Positions 47,980 through 58,596 of a stretch of 64,000 nucleotides of DNA are shown here, piece after piece (positions within the stretch are counted from its first letter, which is position 1; every line of letters begins with the position of its first letter). The translations under genes were made by a program, and so were the position numbers. The notes beneath the pieces were generated by a model. That model was not told the DNA's origin. It saw only the letters and a program-made list of their open reading frames with translations, and ran no database searches. The stretch lies in the NCBI RefSeq assembly GCF_020497125.1, contig NC_059073.1:20915225-20979224 (forward strand), in the 5' to 3' direction. Origin of the DNA: Mauremys mutica (lineage: Eukaryota; Chordata; Testudines; Geoemydidae).

Positions 47980-49246
47980 GAGTAGTCACATGGGGAGAAC
48001 TTCAGTATGGTATGCCCCACCAGAGATGTCTGTGACTTCTCTGTCCTGTTCCCCTGTACTAAAGAAAAAACTCAGACCTTCCTCGGGTTCCGTCTTTCAC
48101 TCTTCTGTGCCATGAAGTGTTTGGGAGAGAGGCCATCATTAGAACACTCCTTGCCTCCAAAAGGGGGACTGCTGCCTCCGGAGCCTGTGCCAGGTCCATT
48201 GAGGCCATCCCTTAAGGACCATTATGGAGCAGATAGTACTGATCCCAACAACCCCGGAGGCATATGCAGCCACAGAAGACTTGCTTAGCCTCTTGGTACT
48301 GGTATCACTGGCAGTAGTAGGCCTGCAGCTAGTTCCAGGGCCTGCTTCTCAGACCTCTCCACACCAAGATCCTGCAGACTTCTACCCAACCCTCCACAAA
48401 AACCTCTCTTGTCGAGAGGAAACCATCCCATGATCTGGTACCACCATCCCCAGGTTTGGCCCCAGTACCATCTGGATTGGCCTCTCCTCTGTCAGAAGCA
48501 TCTGATTCCTGCTCCTCAGACTCAGGGGTGAGGTCCTTTCTATCCTGCCTGGGACATGGCACATACTCCCCCATCAGAGTCATTTGGACCATGGGCCATG
48601 CAACAACTCCCGTATTGGCCTCCGGCTAAAGGTCAATGGCCTGGATAAGGATGGATCCCCAAGTCCATGTCATTGGCCATTCTGGACACCGCGGGGCATT
48701 CCCCCTCTAGCCAGTCATCCTCTCAATCAGAAGGGCAATTGTGGAGGGTGCACCAGAAACACTGACACTTAGAACAGCATCAGTTCTGAGCATCGAAAGC
48801 ACCCTTCTTAGGTACCGAGACCAGTACCGAGCAGTCAGAACTCACTCGTGCAGCCTCTCCACTTCAGCTTACGGACCAGTCACCAGCTCAGATGCCAGTT
48901 CAGCAGATGAGGCTATTGAGCAATCATGGCACTCATCATGTTACTCACCAGTACTGGAGGACTACTGAGGCCATCCTGATCTGCCCTCCAAACCAGTTTG
49001 GATAGTGCAGATTCAGCTGCTCAAACCATGGCATCAACCATTACAATGAGAACGTGTTCATGGTTGCAGTCATCTGGGTTACCCCTAGAGGTACAACAGA
49101 CCATTGAAGACCTCCCTTTTGAAGGCTCATCTCTGTTTTCAGAGAAAATGGATGACAGACTTCATAGCCTCAAAGACTCGAAGGAGATGATCAAATGCCT
49201 TGGGATTTATACTTCAGCAACAAAAAGAAAACAACTGAATCCATGA
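47906..49246 (+). pseudogene. DIRS gag-like protein, middle and end (copy 3)
   Basis: Shifting frames continue gag: a Ser/Pro-rich part (48,007-48,970, with SSDASSADEAIEQSW), then from 48,998 a frame with LPLEVQQTIEDLPFEGSSLF followed by SEKMDDRLHSLKDSKEMIK. The EDLPFEG...LHSLKDS block is shared with copies 1 and 2. At least three frame changes prevent a complete protein. Confidence 0.65.
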
Positions 49247-50914
49247 CAGCCATTCAGACACCAAAGTTTTGCTCCCTGATTACAAGATTCACCAAGAAAA
49301 ATGGGAAGGGGTTATACAAAGTGCCGTTCACTGCTCTTCTGTTCAGCATCATTAAGCTCATCCCATCCAGCTGCCTCTTCCAAACAGCCATTTTGATGGG
49401 GTAGCCCTGTGCAGTGTGTACCAGCTACCTTAGTTCTATTTGTTCCCCATCTTTTATTTACCAATCCCACTTCTAAGTGCTTGCGCCCACATAACATCAG
49501 ACCTGTGGGTCTGAAGCATATTGGAATGGGAGTATGCTGAGGACTTCTGCTCACTTCACTACCACTGAGGCATCTCCCCATTTTCTATTTATTTTAACAT
49601 CCTTCCCTACACTTTCTAAGTCCCATACCAAAATTAACATCCTTATAATGGAGATGAGGAGCATTCGGTTTCTACAGCCTTGTCTACACTAGAGGATTTT
49701 TGTTACACATCGTGTTACACACCGTGTGTTCACATGCACACGTCCTTGCAATGTTGAGTAAACATTAACAGCATCTTTGCAATTGCACTTGGAAACACTG
49801 AACCCTTTTCCAGCTTTATATCCTGCATTGATGGAAAGTTCTGACATTGCAGCTCTACCACTATAATTGGTGGCCCATGATTCTTCTGCAACTGTAGGCA
49901 TGGTGTTTTTTGTATTATTCATTATTTTCTTGCTTTGAACTACTGAAGGTTTGTAATTTTGTGCATAGGTTTTCTGTATTATAAGATGCAATCTTAAAGC
50001 TTTTCTTGTTTGGAGGAAAGAGTTTTTTCGGAAATACCAATGCCATTTAATTTTGCAAAATATCTGCTATTTTATAGATTGAAAAGTGCTAAATTTACAA
50101 AATTCAATTTGAAAGAAAAAGCATCTCTCCTAATGAGGATTGCTGCATCTCCTATACTTTCACTTTGAGATGACATGTGATGGAAGCTGCAATGTCACCA
50201 CATTTGAAACAACCTGCCTACTGTGAATGTTTTGTATTTTTTCACATAGAGACTTCTATTAGCTATTTTTGTTCATTCATATCTTATCATTTATTTTTTA
50301 AAATTTGACCAACAATCTAGCTGTGTATACTGCTAGTCATTGTGATCACATCTCATATGATTTTATTTACCCTTACCCCTCCTGTCTGATTTGTTACTTC
50401 CATTGGTTCCATCTTATCTTAGAACATTAATAAAATAGGTTTTAAAAATGTTTTTTACAAAATATAATTTTTCAGCCAAAAACACTGCATGGTAACACTT
50501 TAAGTAGCTAGTCTTCCATAATTAGTTCCAGTTCTGTGGAGGATAGGATACAGTTGTTATGAACATTCAAAAATTTATAAAGAGTAGGAGATGCTTAGGT
50601 AAAATCTTTCAACCTTTTAGTCACATGAAAATAATTTCTGCTCATTTGCGTAGTTTCATCAGAAATCAATGACATTCTTCACATGAGTAGAGATTACAAA
50701 CACAAATTCATAACTGAATTGTTTTAGTTTATAAATCCCTCTCCACCAAGGAGTTCAAATAGCAGAATAAACAGCTAACATGCAATAAAACTTGAAAGCA
50801 GAAGAAAAATTTAAAAATTCTGAGTGACAGTATTATTAGTGAGACAAGATGGGTGAGGTAATACATTTTATTGGACTGTTGGTGAGAGAGACTAGCTTTT
50901 GAGCCACACACTGC

Positions 50915-51060
50915 TCTTTAAAAGCAGCAAAGAATCCTGTGGCACCTTATAGGCTAACAGACAGTTAGTCTATAAGGTCTCTTAGTCTATAAGGTGCCAC
51001 AGGATTCTTTGCTGCCTTTACAGATCCAGACTAACACGGCTACCCCTCCGATACTTGACA
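50915..51060. repeat. Hairpin insertion with 29-bp perfect inverted repeat (family B)
   Basis: Arms 50,924-50,952 and 50,987-51,015 are perfect inverse complements over 29 bases (starting GCAGCAAAGAATCC). Thirty-four bases separate them. The text after the right arm (CAGATCCAGACTAACACGGC and CTCCGATACTTGACA) matches the fragment at 1,297-1,335. The perfect arms suggest recent formation. Confidence 0.85.
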
Positions 51061-51479
51061 GTGCTCTTTGTCAGGTCTGGGAAGGGTACTCAGAGTGTCA
51101 CAGCTAAATGCAAGGTCGAACAGATAGTTTAACATACATAGTTAGTACTAGGGCTGTTAAGCGATTAAAAAAAGTAATCACGATTGATTGCACTGTTAAA
51201 CAATAATAGAATACTATTTATTTGAATATTTTTGGATGTTTTCTACATTTTCAAATATATTGATTTCAATTACATACCAGAATACAAAGTGTGCATGGCT
51301 CAATTTACATTTATTTTTTATTACAAGTATTTGCACTGTAAAAAACAGAAGAAATATAGTATTTTTCAATTCACCTAATACAAGTACTGTACTACAATCT
51401 CTTTATCATTGGAAGTTGAACTTTTATGTAAAAAAAAACCTGCATTAAAAAAAGAAAACAATGTAAAATTTTAGAGCCT

Positions 51480-52085
51480 GCAAGTCCACTCAGTCCAACT
51501 TCTTGTTCAGCCAATCGCTCAGACAAACAAGTTTGTTTACAGTTGCAGGAGATAATGCTGCCTGCTTCTTGTTTACAATGTCACCTGAAAGTGAGAACAG
51601 GCGTTCTTGTGGTACTATTGTAGCCAGTGTCACAAGATATTTATGTGTCAGATGCGCTGAAGATTTCTATGTCCCTTCATGCTTCAACCACCATTCTAGG
51701 GGACAAGCAGTGCGGACCAGCGCATGTTCATTTTCATTATCTGAGTCAGATGCCACCAGCAGAATATTGATTTTCTTTTTTGGTGGTTGGGGTTTGTAGT
51801 TTCCGCATTGGAGTGTTGCTCTTTTAAGACTTCTGAAATCATGCTCCACACCTCATCCCTCTCAGATTTTGGAAGGCACTTCAGATTCTTAAACCTTGGG
51901 TTGAGTGCTGTAGTTATCTTTAGAAATCTCACATTGGTGCCTTCTTTGCATTTTGTGAAATCTGCAGTGAAAGTGTTCTTAAAATGAACAACATGTGCTG
52001 GGTCATCATCCGAGACTGTTATAACATGAAATATATGGCAGAATGCAGGTAAAACAGAGCATTGGACATACAATTCTACCCCCAA
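51480..52085 (-). pseudogene. hAT transposase C-terminal fragment, left arm and spacer
   Basis: Minus-strand frame 51,696-52,085 includes ALNPRFKNLKCLPKSERDEV and W followed by LKEQH, an Ac/ZBED-like hAT segment upstream of the dimerisation domain. Further left in another frame (about 51,490-51,600) the bases encode a hATC-like SLSGDIVNKKQAALSPATVN and KLVCLSDWLNKK. At least one frameshift separates them, and the N-terminal catalytic part is lacking. Confidence 0.78.
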
Positions 52086-52129
52086 GGAGTTCAGTCACAA
52101 ATTTAATTAACACTTTTTTTTTTAACGAG

Positions 52130-52376
52130 CATTATCAGCATGGAAGCATGTCCTCTGGAATGGTGGCCGAAGCATGAAGGGGCATATGAATGTTTTAGCA
52201 TATCTGGCATGTAAATACCTTGCAATGCTGGCTACAAAAGTGCAATGCAGATGCCTATTCTCACTTTCTGATGGCATTGTAAATAAGAAGAGGGCAGCAT
52301 TATCTCCTGGAAATGTAAACCAACTTGTTTGTCTTAGCTATTGGCTGAACAAGAAGCAGGAAGAAATTGACTTGTA
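52130..52376 (+). pseudogene. hAT transposase dimerisation (hATC) fragment, right arm
   Basis: A plus-strand frame (52,174-52,376) with LACKYLAMLATKVQCRCLFS then LSDGIVNKKRAALSPGNVNQ and LVCLSYWLNKKQEEI. It is the same domain as in the left arm but in the opposite direction. Cys-Arg-Cys in place of the usual Ser-Glu-Arg of the family shows decay. Confidence 0.8.
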
Positions 52377-53164
52377 GGCTCTGAAGTTTACATTGTTTTA
52401 TTTTTGAGTGCAGTGGTGTAACAAACAAAAAAATCTATATTTGTAAGTTGCACTTTGATGACAGAGATTCCACTACAGTACTTGTATGAGGTGAACTGAA
52501 AAATACCATTTCTTTTATCAATTTTACATTGCAAATATTTTTAATAAAAAATAATACATACTTTGATTTCAGTTACAGCACAGAATACAATACATTTGAA
52601 AATGTAGAAAAACATGCAAAATATTTAATACATTTCAATTGGTATTCTGTTTAACAATGCTATTAAAACTGCTATTAATCACAATTAATTTTTTATTGTG
52701 ATTAATTTTTTTGAGTTAGTCATGTGAGTTCACTCTGATTAATCGACAGCACTAGTTAGTACATATTCTAAGGTACCATTCAAGGTAAGTGGACTGTTAA
52801 CATCCTTGTAGTCACAGGACAAAATGGGAGTTTAGTGAGTTACAGATTGTTTTAGTAAGCTATAAATCCAGTGTCTTTATTAAGACCATGATTTTTAGTG
52901 TCTAGTAAAGTTATGAATTTAAGCTTCCAGACTTGTCTTTTGAAAATGTTTGCAGGTTTTCTTTGAGGATGAGGACTGATAGGTCAGATATAGAGTGATC
53001 GCTTTGTGAAAAGTGTTCCCCCACAGGTGATATGGGGTTTATGTCTTTTATCATTCTCCTGTGTAAGTTCATTTAAGAGCATAGTGGTTGTCTAGTTTCA
53101 AATTTGTAACTTTGCTAGACACTAAAAATCATGTTCTTAATAAAGACATTGGATTTATGGCTTA

Positions 53165-54230
53165 CTACAAGAGTCTGTAACCTGCTAACCCCTCGCCATG
53201 CTGTTGGAGTGGCTCATGACCATGAGTGTCAACCTCAGGGCAGACTATCAAAAAGCAGGGCTGACACCTCAAACTGGGGGTATGTTCTAGAATTGGATTT
53301 CACCAACCCAATAACAAATGTGAGCTCCTTTAACAGTCTTACCATGGAGTCACAGACAGTCCCTTGCCACCCAAGCAAGCAGTACTTAGTGATAAATAGT
53401 CACTTGCACCAAAGATCATAAAATATTCAGGTTGCTCCCAGTCCCAGGAGACCAGTCACTTACCACAGGTCAATTTGTATCTTAGATCCCACACCAAAGA
53501 CAACGCTTGTAGCCAATCCTACAGTAAACTCCTAAATAAGGATTTATTTGCTGGAAAAAAGAAATGACGAGTTATTTACAGGTTAAAGCAGGCAACATGT
53601 AATACAAATGAGTTACAGTCTATGGTTCCAAAAGGTGACAGAGATATAGTAATCTGTGAGCACTGAATGTCTTTTAGGGCTAACCCAGGTTGATCCTGGA
53701 GATATCTGCTTTTTGTTTCCTAGCTTCAGCCCTCTGAGAGTCCAAACAGCAAAGGGTTGAAGAATTTTCGTGTCAGCTATCTTTATTTTCTTCTTTCAGA
53801 ATTCATGTTGATAAGATGAGCTTCCTTGCACATAGCACCTTTATGGATGTGAAGGGGCCATTAGCCAAATCTTTGTATTGTGATGCTTCACAATTGCCTA
53901 TTTTTGCTAGTCCTCCTTGATGGACAGGGGAAACACTCCTCCTGTCTGAGTTCACAAGTTCAGAGCAGGCATTTTTACAGTTCTTAAACAAAACTTTTGT
54001 ATTGCCTTATAGCATGGGATACAGGAATTACAAGCAACTTACAACCATTTTTATAGAGTCTAAACACTAGATACATCCTTACAAGTCTAACACCTATGTT
54101 GAACAATACTAACATACGGGTAAACTGGTCTGGTTTCTAGCTATGAATTTGTCAGTGCTCAGCTGATACTTGCAGCCTTGGCAAGAGCTGGTCTACCAGC
54201 AGCACACCCCTTTTTGTTCTGACTGCAGGG
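53165..54230 (-). mobile_element. LTR-like block, probably solo LTR
   Basis: A block with text TCACAGACAGTCCCTTGCCA, CATAAAATATTCAGGTTGCT and CAGTCACTTACCACAGGTCA, followed by AAGGATTTATTTGC (a minus-strand AATAAA near 53,540), and a TATA-like TTTTATAGAG near 54,050. It resembles an ERV LTR read right to left. It lies between oppositely oriented family A repeats. Ends and target duplication are not fixed. Confidence 0.55.
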
Positions 54231-54239
54231 GTGTTAAAG

Positions 54240-54450
54240 AGCCACTTCACCTTGAACAGTCCCTTAGAATATGTGCTATCTGTTCAACCTTGTGTTTAAA
54301 TGTGAAACTGACTTCAGGAAGAGCCCTGTGTATCTAGAAAGCTTATCTCTCTCAGCAACAGAAGTTGGTCCAATAAAAGATAATACCTCATCCATCTTGT
54401 CTCTCTAATATCCTGGGACCGACATGGCTACAACAACACTGCATACAACA
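54240..54450 (-). repeat. Dispersed repeat family A, minus-strand copy
   Basis: AACAGAAGTTGGTCCAATAA, TACCTCATCCATCTTGTCTC and CTAATATCCTGGGACCGACA followed by TGGCTACAACAACACTGCAT. This is the simple, non-foldback form of the family, useful as reference for the foldback copies. Confidence 0.75.
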
Positions 54451-55198
54451 ATATTAGTATCCTTCCATGTTCCAGTTCAATATTAAAAGATATTTTAATT
54501 TCAAACCACAAAAAGAAACATGTACAGTATTTTACCATTCTCTAATGTTACTTGGCAAGCAAAGGCTAATAAGTGTCTAAACAAAGAACTGTGATGTTTC
54601 TTCCTACTAATTAGTGCCATTTCCAAGAATGACTGCTGATTGTCTTTTTAAATGTGGAAGCTGCAGAATATATGTTCAGGAGCACATTATTTTCCAAAAT
54701 TAATTCTCTTTTTAAATTCTTTGCTTTTTCTTTCCTGTGTTGCTTTTGCCTTTCCTGATCGAAGGCTAGGAGAGTAAGTCAATGTTTTAATAAGCCTTTG
54801 TTTTTCTAGTGAATTTGATGACATTTTTATCACCCTACTTGTTTCTTTCATTAGTTTTTTTTTAAATTTATTTGGGACAATTCCATTTATTAACAAATAT
54901 GTACACCATGTGTATTTTTAAACTTAATTAAAATTGAGGATTATTACTGGTGTTTCATATATAACTGTGCATGTAAAACTACTTGCTTTCCTTTAGCAAT
55001 TTATGATGAGCCTTTTAAATTCCTTCATTATCTTGGGGGGGACACCTGCATTCTTTGTATACTCAAAATTCGAAGTTTTGGATATACAATAAATGCATGA
55101 TCAAATAATGTAAGAGTCCATAACTAGTTATTAAACTTCTTAGTTAGGATTCCTTGCTTGAAAAATCTATTTTTTAATAGTTTTTTCCCCTTCTATAG

Positions 55199-55299
55199 GA
55201 TTCCCAGAGCAGGCAAGGAGGATATAGTATGCATCAGCTTCAGGGAAATAAAGAGTATGGAAGTGAGAAGAAGGGTTATCTCTTAAAGAAGAGTGATGG
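55199..55299 (+). CDS. ASAP1: ASAP1 coding exon, BAR-PH linker and first PH strand
   Basis: A 101-bp exon after TTTTTTCCCCTTCTATAG. It encodes 33 residues, DSQSRQGGYSMHQLQGNKEY then GSEKKGYLLKKSD, plus GG of a Gly codon completed by the next exon. The donor is GG|GTATGT: the tempting reading through GGG TAT is excluded because the next exon must supply the third Gly base. KKGYLLKKSDG is the first beta strand and first loop of the PH domain, where Lys and Arg contact phosphoinositide. Its upstream intron is the most transposon-loaded of the window. Confidence 0.95.
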
Positions 55300-55570
55300 G
55301 TATGTAGTTGGAGTATATAATACATGCACTGAATTTTTTGAGCTTGTACATTTTAAAAACATACATGATTAAAAGAATTCTCTTAATTTACTAATTAAAA
55401 TGCTTGCATATCTCATTTGTGAAGTGCTTATTTTCTCTTTAGACATTGTTAAAGCTTAGAATTTATGAAAACTATTCAGAGATAAAAATCAATATTGTTT
55501 GGTATATCAATTCATAAGCTCCCCATCATGGAGATAGGTAAAATTGTGATTAACTTCAGTGTTAAATTTT

Positions 55571-55656
55571 TACTACTCATCCCATTGGGTGTGCAGAAGA
55601 TGTTGTCTATTTTTACTACTCATCCCATTGGGTGTGCAGAAGATGTTGTCTATTTA
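55571..55656 (+). repeat. Tandem duplication of 43 bp
   Basis: TACTACTCATCCCATTGGGT with the following 23 bases occurs twice directly in line (55,571-55,613 and 55,614-55,656). The copies differ at most at the last base. It lies about 270 bp after the BAR-PH linker exon. Confidence 0.93.
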
Positions 55657-55794
55657 CCCCATTTGATATCATTTAGTGTTCTTGAAAATCCAGAATTTCT
55701 ACATTTGAACATAAACTACTAGATTCAGATACTTCAATTCATTATATACACAATTTTAACCCGTTTTGAGCCACGCTCCTCTGGGCCATTTGAG

Positions 55795-55930
55795 TATAGT
55801 TTTCAAAAGAACCGTAGAAACTTAAGAGCCCAAGTCTGTGTTTCAAAAATGATTTAGGTCCTTAGGACCTAACTCTCTCTGAGAGGTGCTCAATTTTAAA
55901 ATGTGATTTACGCTCTTAAGTCAGTGAGGC
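55795..55930. repeat. Palindromic repeat remnant (TTTTCAAAAG type)
   Basis: GTTTTCAAAAGAACCG near 55,799 and GGCACTTTGGAAAAT near 55,927 are decayed inverted ends; words such as AGGTCCTTAGGACCT between them are palindromic. Similar to the element at 13,799. Confidence 0.5.
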
Positions 55931-58227
55931 ACTTTGGAAAATGTTATGGTTTATAAATAAAAATACAATGGTTAAAAATTGAACATTTTGGTCTATTAAT
56001 GTTTGATTTGAAATTCTTGATTTTCAGGCTCACAGCATTAACTATAAAATAGAACATAAATTGTGTAGCTGTAGAAAATGGAAAGAATTATAGTAGTTTA
56101 TAGGCCGAACCTGCAAGCCTATACTCACTGGCTTCAGTTGGCCAGCTAATGAAAGGCATATACAAATGAGCAAGTGTTTGTTAGGTTCAGAGCTTCAATT
56201 TGTAATATTTATATTTTATTTACTCAAAAAGTTATTACTTCAGGAAATTTGAGTATAGCATTAAGGCTGAAAAAATAAAACACTCAACGATCAGGAAATG
56301 CATGTAACTTTAAAAATGTAACCTTAACTCTTTTTCCCTATGCCAAGACCTTAAAGAGGCTCTCTCTTTGTATTGTTAAGTTACTAAAAATGTTTATTAA
56401 ACTATAAACTGGAATTTCTTGCAGAATCTTACATACAGGTTTCATGCATATCTTATTTTCTAAGTATCATTAATATCTACAAATAAAGCAATTTTAAAAA
56501 AAGGCTTTGTAGTTTTAGAAACCTTACCTATTCTGATATCACCAGTCATTTCACTTAGGATATTAAACCAGCTGTAAGAAGATAACTGCACTTTTCTACA
56601 GACATGAGTAATATTTTAACCAAACCTTTTTGAGTTAGAAAAAAATCCAAACTTTAACATTTGAAATCTGAAAAATAGTCAGATCTGCAGTGTGAAGGTT
56701 GTTTAACAACTTGAGTTATTTTCAGTGATAGGGCATCAGAAAAGTAATCCTTCTAGCACTAAGGTTTTAAGATTTTGTTATTATGAAAGAACAGTCTGCC
56801 TTCATTTTGTTACCTACATTTCAACTGGGTGGTTCTTTTGTTAGCTTCACTTATTTTGTTTCTGTGGTGACAAAAAAGGCACAGCCACTGTGTGTGTGAT
56901 CTGTCAACCAATAATTCTTTTTCTTTTTGGTGCTCCAAAATTTTCAGACATTGCTGTCTTCTTCAAAGAACATAAATTATATAAAACAGATTATAGCAAT
57001 GTCACCTCTTTAACAATTTTTGTATTAGCTGCGAAGATAGGGTGAGGAATGGGAAGACAGGCCAGAATTACATATTAGTGTAATCTATTCATTGAAAAAA
57101 TGGAACATTGTGTGGTCATGCAAAATGCTAGATGTGAAATCATAATCCAGACTCTTTATTGCCAGTGTTTTTTGTCTGTAGATGCCAGCCTTCTTCCCAA
57201 AGATAACGTACGTTGGTTTCCCTAGGTATTAGAGCGGTGAAGTCATTAAAAGACCAGTCCAGTCTGTAGTGCATTTACTACTTTTTAATCTAGTAGCACA
57301 GCAGGAACAGGAATTATATCAATCAAGTGAGGGCAATGTAGATAAAAGCAGGTAGGAAAGTCTGTAATACTGTCCCAGTGCTCTTGAATGAGATATTGCT
57401 GCTGATAAAAGTTCAGGGACCATTTGGTTTTCCTCTTCTATATAGTGATTTAAGGTATGAATAAAAATAAAAGCCTCAGTACTGAAAAAAGTAGAAGCTG
57501 AACAGCATCTCTTCTTCAGGGAACATAGAGTGAAGATAGCCAACTAACACAGCTTTTATACAGAAATGTCTTGATGGGAGAGGATCCAGTTTTCTGCTTT
57601 GAACCTTCGTGGAACAAATTTAAATAATTGTTTTCTGTCTCTGAAAAATATTAAATGCACAACATCAAAACTGCATAGCCTTAAGATAATTGTTACTAGA
57701 ATGGAGGTTTTTCCTGCTCTCCGTCCCATTTAAGAGATGAAGAAGACTTGGAGAATAGAATTCATATAAGCATAATCTATTGAAATGAGAATTTAACTCA
57801 GAGAAATCCTAAAAACATTGATTAGAATCCTGCTGTAGTTCTATTTTAATCAGTTTAAAGTGCTTTATAGGCTTAGAAGCATGCTGACTACATGAATGAT
57901 CAGACAGAGTGATAAGCCTTTTAATGTACAAACATCTTTTTCAAAGAGAATTTAATTTATGACCTTTCAATCAGATCAATCAAGGACATGAATTGTTAAC
58001 TTTGTGGTGGATATAGTGTAAAAATTGTTTTTTGTTTTTAAAAAGTGAAGACATAAATGAAAAATTTCAATTAAGCCAAATCAGCTTTGGATGATGTCAC
58101 TTTTTTATTATTTTACATGAAGAATTCTGCTCACCTGGTCAGAAAAGTGAAATTAGGTGTTCGTTTTATTTAAAAGCTTACATCTATTAAACTAATGCAG
58201 TTAATGCAGTAAAGCATAAAGAGTAAT

Positions 58228-58360
58228 GATAAAATTTTCAAAAGTGATTTAGGTACTTAAGCACCTAAGTTTAATTGAAAATCAGTTGTACTTGAGCTCC
58301 TAAGGGCTGAAGACTCTTTTTTGAAAATGGGAATTAATTGAAATTTTACCTAAATCAGCT
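58228..58360. repeat. Palindromic repeat remnant (TTTTCAAAAGTGATTTAGG type)
   Basis: ATTTTCAAAAGTGATTTAGG at about 58,233 and, near the right side, TTTTTTGAAAATGGGAATT are decayed inverted ends around a symmetric body (GTACTTAAGCACCTAAG). Confidence 0.5.
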
Positions 58361-58526
58361 GGTTTGCTGGAGACTGTGTTGGCTTGCTAATCTATTTAAA
58401 ATGTAAACAATAATAAATGTATTTATTTCTTTAACTTCTGTTTGTCCTCCAACTTTGTTGTACAGGCAAATTAAAAAGAGCAGTAATTATGCTTTGTTCT
58501 TGATATATTGTCCTGTTACTGTTTAG

Positions 58527-58596
58527 GCTAAGGAAAGTGTGGCAGAGAAGAAAGTGCACTGTCAAAAATGGAATTCTTACCATATCACATGCAACA
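58527..58596 (+). CDS. ASAP1: ASAP1 coding exon, PH domain strands 2-3 (last exon in window)
   Basis: A 70-bp exon between TTACTGTTTAG and GTAAGT. The first base completes Gly, then 23 codons read LRKVWQRRKCTVKNGILTIS then HAT. This is the basic beta strand pair of the PH domain (RKVWQRRKC), expected to bind PI(4,5)P2. Compared with mammalian ASAP1 from memory there are two conservative changes, Ile to Leu in G-I-RKVW and Ser to Thr in KC-S-VKNG. The exon ends in phase 0. No following exon (expected to begin near SNRQPAKLNL) was found in the remaining 5.4 kb. Confidence 0.95.

Larger units (their letters stand above)
47275..49400 (+). mobile_element. DIRS-like retrotransposon copy 3: leader and gag
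   Basis: This copy retains the 5' leader (from CTCTTCTTTGAGTGATTGCA, 47,288) with a TATA-like box in GCTGATATAAGAGG near 47,413 and CCCCTCAGTTCCTTCTTATC after it. The gag-like region follows and breaks off near 49,400, before RT. A foldback repeat of family A (47,551-47,690) lies in the leader between TTTGTATATAGG and TTATTTATAGTTAG. Compared with copies 1 and 2 it is the only one whose transcription start region is recognisable. Confidence 0.78.
51149..52754. mobile_element. Foldback hAT DNA transposon with perfect 8-bp target duplication
   Basis: The element is flanked by the identical octamer GTTAGTAC (51,141-51,148 and 52,755-52,762). Ends are TAGGGCTGTTAAGCGATTAA and, inverted, TAGTGCTGTCGATTAATCAG. 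Arms of about 590 bp (51,149-51,737) and 630 bp (52,122-52,754) are inverted copies; each carries the same C-terminal hAT transposase coding segment. The spacer of about 385 bp (51,738-52,121) has a further piece of the same gene. It therefore is two 3' halves of one hAT element joined in opposite directions. Confidence 0.9.
50841..53110 (+). repeat. Dispersed repeat family A, long copy, interrupted
   Basis: Starts AGACAAGATGGGTGAGGTAA and goes on through GAGCCACACACTGCTCTT, GTCTGGGAAGGGTACTCAGA and, after the hAT insertion, CATTCAAGGTAAGTGGACTG, AGTGATCGCTTTGTGAAAAG and CAGGTGATATGGGGTTTATG. This shows that family A is longer than its foldback copies. It is interrupted by a hairpin (about 50,915-51,060) and a hAT element (51,149-52,754). 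Confidence 0.7.
42548..55198 (+). other. ASAP1: ASAP1 intron, 12.65 kb, between BAR and PH exons
   Basis: Holds a CR1 LINE (44,384-46,165), a GC-rich repeat (about 46,385-46,742), the third DIRS remnant (about 47,275-49,400), a plus-strand repeat (from about 50,841) carrying a hairpin insertion and a foldback hAT element (51,149-52,754), an LTR-like block (about 53,165-54,230) and a minus-strand copy of the same repeat (about 54,240-54,450). I see nothing clear in 42,548-44,380, 46,745-47,270, 49,410-50,835 (except a possible MITE end near 49,680) and 54,460-55,190. Confidence 0.88.
55300..58526 (+). other. ASAP1: ASAP1 intron, 3.2 kb
   Basis: Contains a 43-bp tandem duplication (55,571-55,656) and remnants of two palindromic repeats (about 55,795-55,930 and 58,228-58,360). 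The rest is AT-rich with nothing recognised. Confidence 0.87.

Noticed and set aside
8799..58596. Assignment of the exons to ASAP2
   Set aside because: Several segments (QGLSHNVIFTLDSLL, KTADKLKQYIEKLAADLYN, QSRQGGYSMHQLQGNKEYGS) fit ASAP1 and differ from ASAP2 as I remember both.
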